Shown here: positions 6,293-14,546 of the stretch, piece after piece
Layout: every line of letters begins with the position of its first letter
Position numbering within the stretch: position 1 is the first letter of the stretch
Assembly: GCA_964415445.1 (NCBI GenBank)
Contig: CAYQAE010000037.1
Coordinates: forward strand, 1-18,613
DNA length: 18,613 nucleotides
Reading direction: 5' to 3'
From: CAYQAE01 sp964415445 [NCBI: uncultured archaeon]
Lineage (GTDB): Archaea > CAYQAE01
Translations under genes and position numbers: made by a program
The notes under the pieces: model-generated
Told to the model about the DNA's origin: nothing
What the model saw: the letters and a program-made list of their open reading frames with translations, nothing else
Database searches by the model: none

Positions 6293-8121
6293 AGTACTTC
6301 ATTTTTTGGTGGGTTTACTGAATAGATCTGTATTTTGCCTTGTGAATATTCTAACTTGTAATATGGTTGGGCTGAAGGTAGGGTAGAATATACAAAATCT
6401 GCAGGCCATTGATTGTATTGAGGATAAATTGATACCCATTGTCTATCAATTACGATATAATCTATACCATCACGATAATTTAGGATTGCTGAACTCTCCT
6501 CTGGTGATTTAGCCAATGCATCATGTAAATTAGGAACTACTGAAGATCCACCACTTTGGGAATAGACGGTATTTCGGTCTGTATAATATAAATACATATA
6601 AGTCCTAATTGATAAAATATCTGCATCTTCTTCAGTATTCTCACGGATCCATTCAAATGCTGCCTTATCATCAGCGTGTACTTTCCAATTCTCATTATCA
6701 CTATCTTTTTTATCAATAAATTCTTTAGTGTAAATATAGTGAGTATAAAAAAAGCTAGATAGAACTACTAATACTACTATCATTCTCACAAAAACTACCC
6801 AATCTTCTTTTACTTCTATTTTTAAATCGAATCTTTCTCGATTTATCAAAATCATAATACCTACAATACTCAATATTCCTAATATTTCAATTAATAGCAT
6901 TTTATAAAAATCAATTTGCAAAAATGCTGTGGCTATGATAAACAAAAATACAATTGCAAATATTGGATTATTTTTATTAGATTGTAGAGAATCTACATTT
7001 ATTGAATCACATAAAAATACCATAGCCTGCGTGGCAAAAATTGCAATAATTGGAAAGACTGATAGAATATGCCTCCACTGAGCAATTTCATAATAAACCC
7101 AAGCAAAAGTAAATAGAACTATTGCCAAAACAAAAAATAAACTAATATCATCCTGCTTTATAAAGCCTAAAGTTAGGCCACCTATTGCTAGCATTAGAAC
7201 TAATGGATTTAATTCCCTTGCAAAATATATACCAGTGTTCGGATTTATAAAATAAATCACAGGGGTTGCAAATACATTTTGAGATGTTTGATCACTTTCC
7301 TCTGAAACTTTAGTTTCTTCCTTTTGTGGAGAATATAAAAAATCATTAATATAACTATTTACAGGCGTATTTATAATAAGAATACTAGATTCAGTTCTAT
7401 ATCGATGATAAACATAAGGGCTAATTACTAGTAAAGCCACAAAAAAAGAAAAAATTAATCCTTTCGATAAATCTCGTCTTTTAAATAATATCAAAAGAAA
7501 AAAAGGAACACCCAAAAGATATCCACTACTTTTTGAAAGTAATAAAAGACCATAACTAATACCCACCAATAAAAAACTTTTATTCGTAGGTTCCTGAAAT
7601 GATTTAATTACAGCATAGTAAAAAAATGAAGCAGTTGTAGCTACTAGCATATCAGTATAATTAATTAAAGAATATCTAAAAACAAGAGGTTGCACAAAAA
7701 TTAATGCAGAAAACAATCCCCAATTTGATCCAAACATTCGTCTTGTAGATAAATAAACAAAAATAACAGCTACTACCCCTAAAATTGGTGGCAATAATTT
7801 AGGAGTATAACTATGGACCCCAAATAAATAAAATAATCCCGCCATCAAAATATGAAATAAAGGATTATAATTAAATATATGTGTTGTTTGAGGCGTATTA
7901 TAGGAATAAGGATCTACTTCAGGTAATGAATTTGTTTCATAAACCAATTGACCCATATGAACATGCCAACATTCATCATATCTTACCATATCTCGTTCTA
8001 GAGAATAATACATCAAAATAATAAATAACGGAATAATTACAATTAAAATCTTAAATTCTTTAAGCCAATCAGGCATCTTTATTTGAGTATATGATTCTTG
8101 ATTAGATTCTAAAGCTTCCAA
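6289..8121 (-). CDS. Polytopic GT-C family glycosyltransferase (ArnT/PMT-like)
   Basis: This membrane protein of 610 residues transfers a sugar from a polyprenyl/dolichyl phosphate carrier on the outer face of the membrane. Its first hydrophobic helix (about 23-41) is followed by an extracellular loop with the acidic pair of GT-C enzymes, RYDECWHVHMG (Asp49-Glu50 and nearby His). Many further helices run to about residue 460. A C-terminal soluble domain of about 145 residues starts DDKAAFEWIRENT and contains YMYLYYTDRNT, as in dolichyl-phosphate-mannose protein-transferase-type proteins (PMT_2/GT83 superfamily). The substrate is not predictable. I accept a TTG start at 8121 because GGTG lies 8 nt upstream; the first ATG (8076) would remove 15 cytoplasmic residues and has no ribosome binding site. 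Its TAG stop overlaps the radA TAA on the opposite strand. Confidence 0.85.
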   Translation of the reverse strand: MEALESNQESYTQIKMPDWLKEFKILIVIIPLFIILMYYSLERDMVRYDECWHVHMGQLVYETNSLPEVDPYSYNTPQTTHIFNYNPLFHILMAGLFYLFGVHSYTPKLLPPILGVVAVIFVYLSTRRMFGSNWGLFSALIFVQPLVFRYSLINYTDMLVATTASFFYYAVIKSFQEPTNKSFLLVGISYGLLLLSKSSGYLLGVPFFLLILFKRRDLSKGLIFSFFVALLVISPYVYHRYRTESSILIINTPVNSYINDFLYSPQKEETKVSEESDQTSQNVFATPVIYFINPNTGIYFARELNPLVLMLAIGGLTLGFIKQDDISLFFVLAIVLFTFAWVYYEIAQWRHILSVFPIIAIFATQAMVFLCDSINVDSLQSNKNNPIFAIVFLFIIATAFLQIDFYKMLLIEILGILSIVGIMILINRERFDLKIEVKEDWVVFVRMIVVLVVLSSFFYTHYIYTKEFIDKKDSDNENWKVHADDKAAFEWIRENTEEDADILSIRTYMYLYYTDRNTVYSQSGGSSVVPNLHDALAKSPEESSAILNYRDGIDYIVIDRQWVSIYPQYNQWPADFVYSTLPSAQPYYKLEYSQGKIQIYSVNPPKNEVL

Positions 8122-8158
8122 TTATAAAACACCATACATTAATTGCTAGCCTATATGA

Positions 8159-8168
8159 ATTATTTAAA
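8159..8168 (-). promoter_or_regulatory. Putative TATA box of the GT-C glycosyltransferase
   Basis: The minus strand reads TTTAAATAAT about 40 nt upstream of the TTG start. This would give a short leader that includes the GGTG site. Confidence 0.3.
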
Positions 8169-8189
8169 AATATTGATATTTTTATTATA

Positions 8190-8200
8190 TTTTATAAATT
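8190..8200 (+). promoter_or_regulatory. TATA box of the dolichyl-phosphate-sugar-synthase-like gene (leaderless)
   Basis: TTTTATAAATT is centred about 26 nt upstream of the ATG at 8221, with no ribosome binding site between. This is the standard arrangement for a leaderless archaeal transcript and the best promoter in the window. Confidence 0.55.
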
Positions 8201-8220
8201 AAAATTTAAGATAAATATAA

Positions 8221-8913
8221 ATGGTGAATAAAATAAAAATAGCAGTTTTAATTCCAGCATATAATGAAGAAAAAACTATAGGATGGGTTTGCGAAAATAT
8301 ACCTAGAATATACAAAGATATTATAGTCATAAATGATGGGAGTAAAGATAACACTGCAATTATTGCTAAGAAACATGGTGCCATAGTTATAGAACATAGA
8401 TATAATCAAGGATATGGGCATGCTCTAAATACCGGATTTCGTTATGTAAAAAATAGATATGATATAGTAGTTACAATTGATGCAGATGCACAACATGATC
8501 CTAAAGAACTTATTAGACTATTAAAACCCATTTATAAGGGATATGATGTTGTTTTTGGGATAAGAAGACCCACTTTTGGTAAAATGCCGCTTTGGCGTTT
8601 GATTGGAATGAACTTGATTTCAATAACTCTAGAGTTATTATTTAGAAAGAATATACCTCTAGATACCCAATGTGGATATCGTGCATATAAAACACATGTA
8701 TTTAACAAAATTCAATTAAAAGAAAGATCTATGCCCCTAGGTCTTGAAATATTATTACAAATTATTAAGCACGGATATAAAATTAAATATGTTCCAGTAT
8801 CATTGAAATACAATGAACATAAATCTTACTATAGATTAATTAGAGATACTTATAAAATGTTTAGAATGATTATTAACCAAAAAATAACATTCAAAAGAAA
8901 GCACAACTACTAA
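8221..8913 (+). CDS. GT2 glycosyltransferase, dolichyl-phosphate mannose/glucose synthase-like
   Basis: This GT-A fold family 2 enzyme of 230 residues probably transfers a sugar from a nucleotide donor to dolichyl phosphate on the cytoplasmic side. The N-terminus is IAVLIPAYNEEKTI, followed by IIVINDGSKDNT and the metal/nucleotide-binding VVTIDADAQHDP (D87-x-D89). The later motif DTQCGYRAY is typical of DPM1-like synthases. There is no C-terminal membrane segment; the chain ends in a basic amphipathic tail (KITFKRKHNY), so it is probably peripheral. It could supply the lipid-linked sugar used by the GT-C enzyme transcribed divergently next to it. The two share a 99-nt intergenic region with a promoter for each. 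The sugar specificity (Man, Glc or other) is not decidable from sequence. Confidence 0.88.
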   Translation: MVNKIKIAVLIPAYNEEKTIGWVCENIPRIYKDIIVINDGSKDNTAIIAKKHGAIVIEHRYNQGYGHALNTGFRYVKNRYDIVVTIDADAQHDPKELIRLLKPIYKGYDVVFGIRRPTFGKMPLWRLIGMNLISITLELLFRKNIPLDTQCGYRAYKTHVFNKIQLKERSMPLGLEILLQIIKHGYKIKYVPVSLKYNEHKSYYRLIRDTYKMFRMIINQKITFKRKHNY

Positions 8914-8978
8914 ACTAATCTTTTTCTGTTTTAACTTTTCAAAATTAATACAACAAAAATTCTAAAAATGAATTTATA

Positions 8979-9341
8979 ATGGTTAAAATTATGTCAAAAA
9001 AGTATTTTTTTGCAGAACAAAAAAAAAGGATAGACCTAGCCGCAAGTTTTTTGATATATATTAATTTTATTTTATTAGTATTGGTGGCATATGAAGATCA
9101 CTTTTATCGATTTATTAAAATACCTACCCAATATTTCATGATAGTATTGGCACCCATTGCTCTTTTCTGTATGTATTTATTCGGTGCTTTTTTAGATTGT
9201 TATCTGGATTACAAGCGTGAAGAGGTACGTTTCCAAGAAAAAAGATCTCCAATCCATTTAAAAAATTGGAAAAAGATTCATGACAAAATAAAAGAAATAA
9301 AAGAATTAATGAACAATGGAAAAGGTGAATTAAATGAATAA
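8979..9341 (+). CDS. Small two-helix membrane protein, first of a tandem paralogous pair
   Basis: The protein has 120 residues, with a basic N-terminus, two hydrophobic helices (about 22-40, FLIYINFILLVLVAY; about 50-72, TQYFMIVLAPIALFCMYLFGA), and a charged C-terminal half. That half contains RSPIHLKNWKKIHDKIKEIK. The loop between helices is short (about 10 residues), so both termini probably face the cytoplasm. It resembles the next gene in size, helix placement and the RSPIHL-x-NW-x-KI motif, indicating tandem duplication. The start is uncertain: ATGs at 8979 and 8991 are both possible and neither has a strong ribosome binding site. It overlaps the next gene by 8 nt. No family is recognised. 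Its place at the head of a glycan gene run suggests a membrane adaptor or carrier-lipid-associated role. Confidence 0.7.
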   Translation: MVKIMSKKYFFAEQKKRIDLAASFLIYINFILLVLVAYEDHFYRFIKIPTQYFMIVLAPIALFCMYLFGAFLDCYLDYKREEVRFQEKRSPIHLKNWKKIHDKIKEIKELMNNGKGELNE

Positions 9342-9705
9342 AAAAAAGTTAAGAGATCTTTTTGTTAAAATAAGATTTAGAATGACTATAGCAAATCCTT
9401 TTATATCTGCATTAAATTTTATTATTGTCGTCATAATTGCAAATACTCAAAAATTCAATGATATAATAAATATTCCAACAATTATATTAGTACCACTTAG
9501 CATCATAATTGTATATTCAATAATGTGGTCAATAGGTTATATTTTAGATAGTAAATTTCATATTGTAAAAGAAACAAAAAAACTTTCTGAAGTTAGATCA
9601 CCAATACATTTAGAAAATTGGGAAAAAATTCAAGACGAATTAGATAATATTATTTATAAATTAAAGAAAAATCCACAAATTCATAATACTACACTAAAAA
9701 GGTGA
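9334..9705 (+). CDS. Small two-helix membrane protein, second of a tandem paralogous pair
   Basis: The protein has 123 residues, with a basic N-terminus (MNKKKLRDLFVKIRFRM) and two hydrophobic helices (about 24-39, ISALNFIIVVIIA; about 49-71, IILVPLSIIIVYSIMWSIGYIL). The C-terminal helix contains RSPIHLENWEKIQDELDNII, closely matching the preceding protein. Helix positions and the inter-helix loop (DIINIPTI versus RFIKIPTQ) also align, so the two are paralogs despite low overall identity. The start is preceded by GGTGA 7 nt upstream, inside the end of the previous gene, giving translational coupling. The next gene begins 6 nt after its stop. No family is recognised. The pair could form a heterodimer in the membrane. 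Confidence 0.72.
   Translation: MNKKKLRDLFVKIRFRMTIANPFISALNFIIVVIIANTQKFNDIINIPTIILVPLSIIIVYSIMWSIGYILDSKFHIVKETKKLSEVRSPIHLENWEKIQDELDNIIYKLKKNPQIHNTTLKR
9700..9705 (+). promoter_or_regulatory. Ribosome binding site of the first epimerase gene
   Basis: AGGTGA lies 5 nt before the ATG at 9711 and includes the TGA stop of the preceding membrane-protein gene. This indicates translational coupling within one operon. Confidence 0.6.
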
Positions 9706-9710
9706 GATAA

Positions 9711-10706
9711 ATGAAAAATTTTAAAGAATATAAAAATAAAACAATCTTAATTACAGGAGGAGCAGGTTGTATAGGTAGTAATTTATCTAAAAAACTTTCT
9801 GAATTGGACGCTAAAAAAATAATTATCTTAGATGACCTATCATCTGCCTACAGGTGGAACATACCAAAAAAGGAAAATATAATATTTATTAAAGGCAATA
9901 TTTTGGATGATGAAGAATTAAAACGAGCCTTCAAAGAAAAACCCAACTATGTTTTTCATCTAGCTGCACATTTTGCAAATCAAAATTCTGTGGATAATCC
10001 TGAAACTGACCTTATGGTCAATGGTGTAGGAACTCTAAAAGTATTACAATATGCAAATCTTGTAGGTGTAGATAGATTTGTCTATTCTTCTTCGGGATGC
10101 GGAGTATATGGCCTAGATTCAAAACAACCGTTTCAAGAGCATGATATTTCCATAAAATTACATACTCCATATCAAGTCACAAAATTGTTAGGTGAACTAT
10201 ACACAAATTACTTTAATAATTTATATAAAGTTCCAATTGTTAATGCACGCTTCTTTAATGTTTTTGGCCCTGGAGAAGTTCCAGGAAAATACAGAAATGT
10301 GATTCCAAACTTTATGTATTGGGCAATGAATGAAAATCCTCTACCCATAACAGGTGACGGAAATGAAACAAGAGATTGGACTTTCGTTGATGATATAATC
10401 AATGGACTACTTCTTATGGGAATAAAAAAAGAAGCAATAGGTCAAGCATTTAATCTAGGATCGGCAAAAGAGACAAAAGTAATAGATATGGCAAATAAAA
10501 TTAATGAACTAACAAAAAACAAATCAGGAATAAAATATACCCAAAGAAGAAATTGGGACGTAAAAACTAGACTCCTATCTTCAATTGAAAAAGCTAAGAA
10601 TATTTTAGGATATACTCCACAGACTAAATTTGAAGACGGTCTCAAAAATACCTATCAATGGTTTAAGAAAAACTGGGAAAACATAGAAAAAAGCGCAGAA
10701 TTTTAG
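9711..10706 (+). CDS. NAD-dependent nucleotide-sugar epimerase/dehydratase (extended SDR)
   Basis: This extended short-chain dehydrogenase of 331 residues acts on nucleotide sugars. The NAD-binding loop is GGAGCIG (16-22). Asp41 at the end of beta 2 indicates NAD rather than NADP. The Ser of the active site lies in VYSSSGCGVYG (about 126-128), and the catalytic Tyr154/Lys158 pair is in TPYQVTK. RFFNVFGPGE and the C-terminal substrate-binding GDGNETRDWTFVDD are the usual UDP-sugar epimerase/decarboxylase/dehydratase signatures. UDP-glucose 4-epimerase-like activity is the most natural guess, but the subfamily cannot be fixed. It has a strong ribosome binding site and sits 6 nt before the GT4 gene, so it probably makes a donor sugar used by that enzyme. 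Confidence 0.88.
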   Translation: MKNFKEYKNKTILITGGAGCIGSNLSKKLSELDAKKIIILDDLSSAYRWNIPKKENIIFIKGNILDDEELKRAFKEKPNYVFHLAAHFANQNSVDNPETDLMVNGVGTLKVLQYANLVGVDRFVYSSSGCGVYGLDSKQPFQEHDISIKLHTPYQVTKLLGELYTNYFNNLYKVPIVNARFFNVFGPGEVPGKYRNVIPNFMYWAMNENPLPITGDGNETRDWTFVDDIINGLLLMGIKKEAIGQAFNLGSAKETKVIDMANKINELTKNKSGIKYTQRRNWDVKTRLLSSIEKAKNILGYTPQTKFEDGLKNTYQWFKKNWENIEKSAEF

Positions 10707-10712
10707 GTTATT

Positions 10713-11951
10713 ATGAAAATTTTAATGGTAGTAGCCAATTTTATACCAGAAATTGGAAGTGCTGCACACATCTATTATGATTTAGCAAAAACTTTTGTGA
10801 AAAGAGGACATGAAGTCGATGTAATCACTTCATATCCCAGAACATTTAACGTAGATAAAAAATATTTGAATAAAACTATACCTAAAGAAGAAACAATTAA
10901 TGGCATTGAAGTCCATAGATGCAAATATAATTTATTATCAAGAGACAAAGTCCTCTTTAGAGGTCTAGAACATTTTTACTTAGCTAAAAAATACTTCAAT
11001 GAATATAAAGAGATAAACAAAAAATTTGATGTATGTCTAATCTATATTCCACCACTACCTCTTTATTTTCTTGCAGCATGGATCAAAAAAAGAGACAATA
11101 TTCCTTCAATTTTACATTATCAAGATTTTCACCCACAAGAGCTTATAGATGTAGGGATGCTCAAAAACAAACTATTCATTAAAATAATGGAATATATTGA
11201 AAAAAAATCATATCAAAATGCAGATTATATCGTATCTCTCTCTAAAAAAGGAATAAAATTTATTACAGATAGAGAAGGAGATATCAATAGAATTTCACAT
11301 ATATGCAATAGTGTTAATCCTCTAGATTTTGAGAAATATTTACAAAAAAATGATTTTAAACAAAAAGAAAGAATTGAAGATAGAATACTAATTTCATATT
11401 GCGGGATTTTATCTCCATTTCAAGGAATTGACAACATTTTGGATGCTGCAAAAAAACTAAAAAATCACAAAGAATTAATATTTTATATTGTAGGAGATGG
11501 GATGATAAAAAAGGATTTAGAGAATCGTCTAAAGAAAGAAAACATATCAAATACTAAACTTATGCCACTTCAACCACGTGATGAATATTTCAATATTGTT
11601 AACTCATCAGATATATCCATTGTTTCATTAGACAAAAGAATGACTGCGCCTTGTCTTCCAGGAAAAATAATTAATTTGTTAGCTATGAGACAACCAATTA
11701 TTGCAAATGTTCCACTTGAGAGTGAAACTGCCTATGTTATTGATAAAGTAAATTGTGGATTAATTGTTGAACCTGGAAATATTAAAAGATTAGCAAAGTC
11801 AATAATAAAATTAAAAAAAGACCCTACTTTAAGAAAAAAATTAGGAGATAATGGAAGAAAATTTTTAGAAAAAAATATGAATTTAGAAAAAAATGTCCAA
11901 AAATTTGAAAGAATATTTAATTTATTAATTAACAAGCAAAAAAAGAAGTGA
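10713..11951 (+). CDS. GT4 family glycosyltransferase, WbuB/WcaI-like
   Basis: This GT-B fold glycosyltransferase of 412 residues is predicted to be cytoplasmic, acting on a lipid-linked glycan at the membrane face. The N-terminal half starts MKILMVVANFIPEIGSAAHI and contains DLAKTFVKRGHEVDVITSYP and YQDFHPQELID. The C-terminal donor-binding half contains ISYCGILSPFQGIDNIL, FYIVGDGMIKKDLE, the loop PCLPGKIINLLAMRQPIIAN and a GNGR-like LGDNGRKFLE. The loop resembles the WbuB/WcaI branch, where the second Glu of the EX7E motif is commonly replaced by Asn. A weak AGGTTA site precedes the ATG. It is sandwiched between two epimerases with gaps of 6 and 7 nt, so the three are one transcriptional unit. 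Donor and acceptor are not known. Confidence 0.87.
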   Translation: MKILMVVANFIPEIGSAAHIYYDLAKTFVKRGHEVDVITSYPRTFNVDKKYLNKTIPKEETINGIEVHRCKYNLLSRDKVLFRGLEHFYLAKKYFNEYKEINKKFDVCLIYIPPLPLYFLAAWIKKRDNIPSILHYQDFHPQELIDVGMLKNKLFIKIMEYIEKKSYQNADYIVSLSKKGIKFITDREGDINRISHICNSVNPLDFEKYLQKNDFKQKERIEDRILISYCGILSPFQGIDNILDAAKKLKNHKELIFYIVGDGMIKKDLENRLKKENISNTKLMPLQPRDEYFNIVNSSDISIVSLDKRMTAPCLPGKIINLLAMRQPIIANVPLESETAYVIDKVNCGLIVEPGNIKRLAKSIIKLKKDPTLRKKLGDNGRKFLEKNMNLEKNVQKFERIFNLLINKQKKK

Positions 11952-11952
11952 T
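11948..11952 (+). promoter_or_regulatory. Ribosome binding site of the second epimerase gene
   Basis: GTGAT lies 6 nt before the ATG at 11959 and overlaps the TGA stop of the GT4 gene, consistent with coupled translation. Confidence 0.45.
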
Positions 11953-11958
11953 ATAAAA

Positions 11959-12891
11959 ATGGCAAAAATTTTAGTTACAGGTGGAGCTGGTTTTATTGGT
12001 ACAAATTTATGCAATGAACTTCGAAAAAGAGAACATGAAGTTATAGCATGCGATTTATACAATACTGAAAGAAAAGATTATATTAGATGTGATGTAAGAG
12101 AATATAGACAAGTTGAGAGAGCATTTGAAAAATTTGGACCATTTGATTATGTATATCATCTTGCTGCAGAATATGGTAGATGGAATGGAGAAGACCACTA
12201 TGAACAACTTTGGAAAACAAATTGCATAGGAACGAAACATATGATTCGCCAGCAAGAAAAAAGAAAATTTAGAATGATTTTTTTCTCAAGTGCAGAAGTC
12301 TACGGAGACTATAAAGGTAGAATGAAAGAAGATGTAATGGTAAATCTTCCAATAAAAGAGACATATCAGATGAATGATTATGCAATCACAAAATGGGCAG
12401 GAGAGCTAATGTGTCTAAATTCTGCAAAAATGTTTGGGACAGAAACTGTACGTACACGGCCTGTAAATTGTTATGGGCCACATGAACACTATACCTCATA
12501 TCGTGGTTTTATTCCAAAATTTATCTATCATGCACTTCATAAGAAAAAATATACCGTATTCAAAGGTCATAAAAGAATCATAGATTATGTTAAAGATTCA
12601 TGTAGAACATGGGCAAATATTGTAGATAATTTTATTCCAGGTGAAGTCTATAATGTTGCAGGAAAACCTGAATGGGAGATGGACATCAAGGATTATTCAG
12701 ATATAATTTTAGATTCAGTTGGAATTGATGACTCAATTGTAGAATATAAAGAAGCAGAACCATTTACTACTCAAATTAAAACTATTGACTGTTCAAAGGC
12801 AATTAAAGATTTAGGTCATAATCCTAAAATAAAACCAGAAGAAGGAATTAAAAAAACAGTAAAATGGATGAAAAAGAAATATAAGACTTAA
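11959..12891 (+). CDS. NAD-dependent nucleotide-sugar epimerase/dehydratase (extended SDR), second copy
   Basis: This extended SDR enzyme has 310 residues. The NAD loop is GGAGFIG (8-14), Asp32 closes beta 2, and SSAEVYG (110-116) and YAITK (Tyr141, Lys145) complete the catalytic triad. RTRPVNCYGPHEHYTSYRG and GKPEWEMDIKDYSDI follow. It differs strongly from the epimerase two genes upstream: the region after the NAD loop is shorter (LAAEYGRWNGEDHYEQ) and an aromatic-rich substrate loop replaces the GDGNETRDW motif. The two therefore probably act on different sugars or at successive steps. The usual substrates are UDP-, GDP- or dTDP-hexoses. It is followed 19 nt later by a sulfotransferase-like gene, linking sugar supply to sulfation. 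Confidence 0.87.
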   Translation: MAKILVTGGAGFIGTNLCNELRKREHEVIACDLYNTERKDYIRCDVREYRQVERAFEKFGPFDYVYHLAAEYGRWNGEDHYEQLWKTNCIGTKHMIRQQEKRKFRMIFFSSAEVYGDYKGRMKEDVMVNLPIKETYQMNDYAITKWAGELMCLNSAKMFGTETVRTRPVNCYGPHEHYTSYRGFIPKFIYHALHKKKYTVFKGHKRIIDYVKDSCRTWANIVDNFIPGEVYNVAGKPEWEMDIKDYSDIILDSVGIDDSIVEYKEAEPFTTQIKTIDCSKAIKDLGHNPKIKPEEGIKKTVKWMKKKYKT

Positions 12892-12910
12892 AAGAAAGAA
12901 AAGTATTCTA

Positions 12911-13639
12911 ATGATCCCTATGATAAGACGCTTGATTTTCAAAATTATTCCTGATAGTTTAAGATTATATGCGAAAAAAAATAGAATATTAGTAAAAATA
13001 ATTTCAAACTTAAAAGGACTTGAAGTGGCAACTGAGAATACAGATATTTGCCTTGAAGGGGTCCCAAGATGTGCAAATACTTTTTCTCTAAAACTCCTAA
13101 AAAAAACAAATCCTAAATTAAATATTTCTCACCATATTCATTCAATCGGAAACTTAAAATTATCAATTAGTATGAACGTACCTACATTTATCTTGATTAG
13201 AAAACCTAAACCAGAAATCGAATCTCATATTTTAAGATTAAATAAATCTCAATATAAATCATACTATGAAGCATTAGATTATTGTTTTAAACTTTACAAA
13301 CAATTTTATCAGTTCGTTAAAAAAAATAACAAATTTTTAACAGTAATAGATTTTAATACTGTCACTAAGAGGCCAAAAAAATTCCTAAAAATTATAAAAA
13401 AATTTTCCTTAATTGACATTAATATTCCTAATAATATCAATAGAACCAAAGAAAAAGTACTCCAAAATTTGAAAAATAATTTTCATAAGGCAAAGCAAGG
13501 TTTTTGGATAAAGAGTTCAACTTTTCCAAATAAAAAAAGAAAAAAGCTGAAAGAAAGACTTGGGAGATTAATTGAACAAGAATTTAGTGAACAACTTAAA
13601 CCACTTGAAAACTTATACGAATCTATAAAAAAATACTAA
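12911..13639 (+). CDS. Divergent sulfotransferase-like protein
   Basis: This basic protein of 242 residues carries both PAPS-binding elements of the sulfotransferase fold. A 5'-phosphosulfate loop is at 49-58 (EGVPRCANTF, compare G-x-P-R-S-G-T-T). A 3'-phosphate-binding strand-turn-helix is at 93-110 (FILIRKPKPEIESHI, with Arg97 and Ser105). The normal Ser/Gly of the loop are replaced by Cys/Ala, so it is a distant member and activity on PAPS is inferred. Similar short proteins occur in surface-polysaccharide clusters. The hydrophobic N-terminus (IRRLIFKII) is too short for a membrane anchor. Start at the first ATG (12911) or the one 9 nt later; neither has a good ribosome binding site. It is the last gene of the plus-strand run and converges on the next sulfotransferase with a 23-nt gap. 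Confidence 0.62.
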   Translation: MIPMIRRLIFKIIPDSLRLYAKKNRILVKIISNLKGLEVATENTDICLEGVPRCANTFSLKLLKKTNPKLNISHHIHSIGNLKLSISMNVPTFILIRKPKPEIESHILRLNKSQYKSYYEALDYCFKLYKQFYQFVKKNNKFLTVIDFNTVTKRPKKFLKIIKKFSLIDINIPNNINRTKEKVLQNLKNNFHKAKQGFWIKSSTFPNKKRKKLKERLGRLIEQEFSEQLKPLENLYESIKKY

Positions 13640-13662
13640 TCTAAGATCATGAAATTCTTTTA

Positions 13663-14505
13663 TTATATAGATTTCAATGTTTCTCTCAATTTAGGATAAC
13701 TAAATATTTTTGCATCTTTTTCATATCTTTTCTCAATATCTTTAATTGTTTTATTATCTAATCCAAGATAATATTCTTTCCAAGATTTATATAAAGGCTT
13801 TATTAATTGAATTTCGCTTAATCCTGCTTTTGGAAGTCTACAAAAAGGTAAACCTAATTTTTCAAATAAATTTCTAATCCCTTCTTCAAAGTTTTCTAAC
13901 TTTATTAAATAATTATATATGGGACTTCCAGAATTACCACATAATATAGAATGTTGAGAAATCCAATGTGGATCTGAATAACTATCTTGACCCTTTTCAC
14001 TACACAACCAATTAACAAAATCTTCAAATCTCATTCTAGGGAATAACCCATCATATTGACTTATAATCGCCATTACATTTATTCCCATGGCATTAAGTAT
14101 CTTCTTATTATAGCAGGAAACAACTCTACTCCAAGGATTTCTAACTACACTAAACTTCAAAAATGATTTATATTTTCCATTTAATTTTTCTAAAGTTAAA
14201 TTCTCCATTTTCGCCTCAAAATCAATCGGAGGTTCTTTTAATAAAAACCGAAAAAAAGTACTTGTAGCACAAAGAGGATTTTCTATATAAATAAAATTAT
14301 ATTTCCTAGAGATTATTCCTTTAGATAATTTATTGTTAAAATAAGTGCCAATTAACTTTTTTAAATAAGGTATTTTAAAAATTTTATTCTGAATTTGATG
14401 CAATAATAAAGCAGATGTTAAACTAAACATTTTAAGGCGTGTCTTTTGTGATAGTATCTTTAGAACCTTATATACAAATTTCTGTAAAGAATTATGGGTT
14501 ATCAT
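13663..14505 (-). CDS. Sulfotransferase, carbohydrate (HNK-1/family 2) type
   Basis: This PAPS-dependent sulfotransferase resembles the Sulfotransfer_2 group that modifies carbohydrates. From the ATG at 14505 it has 280 residues. The 5'-phosphosulfate loop is in FIYIENPLCATSTFFRF. The 3'-phosphate motif is FSVVRNPWSRVVSCYNKK (Arg122, Ser130), the strongest family signature. DPHWISQHSILC and KLENFEEGIRNLFEKLGLP follow in the family order. Open frame extends upstream to an ATG at 14562 and a TTG at 14568, adding a hydrophobic stretch (TTIVIVFKFFTSICFGF) that could be a membrane anchor. I prefer 14505 because a TATA-like TTTTTAAATTT sits about 29 nt upstream of it, and the promoter of the divergent cysD would otherwise lie inside this gene. 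It is transcribed against all its neighbours. Confidence 0.78.
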   Translation of the reverse strand: MITHNSLQKFVYKVLKILSQKTRLKMFSLTSALLLHQIQNKIFKIPYLKKLIGTYFNNKLSKGIISRKYNFIYIENPLCATSTFFRFLLKEPPIDFEAKMENLTLEKLNGKYKSFLKFSVVRNPWSRVVSCYNKKILNAMGINVMAIISQYDGLFPRMRFEDFVNWLCSEKGQDSYSDPHWISQHSILCGNSGSPIYNYLIKLENFEEGIRNLFEKLGLPFCRLPKAGLSEIQLIKPLYKSWKEYYLGLDNKTIKDIEKRYEKDAKIFSYPKLRETLKSI

Positions 14506-14528
14506 AAAACCAAAACATATACTTGTGA

Positions 14529-14546
14529 AAAATTTAAAAACTATAA
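14529..14546. promoter_or_regulatory. Divergent promoter between sulfotransferase and cysD
   Basis: The block AAATTTAAAAACTATAA contains a TATA-like element in each direction: TTTTTAAATTT on the minus strand, about 29 nt before the ATG at 14505, and TTTAAAAACTATAA on the plus strand, about 50 nt before the cysD ATG. A single site may drive both genes. Confidence 0.35.

Noticed and set aside
10713-11951. Loss of the second Glu of the EX7E motif in the GT4 enzyme as a sign of inactivity.
   Set aside because: Asn at this position is usual in the WbuB/WcaI branch it resembles, so it is not evidence of a dead enzyme.
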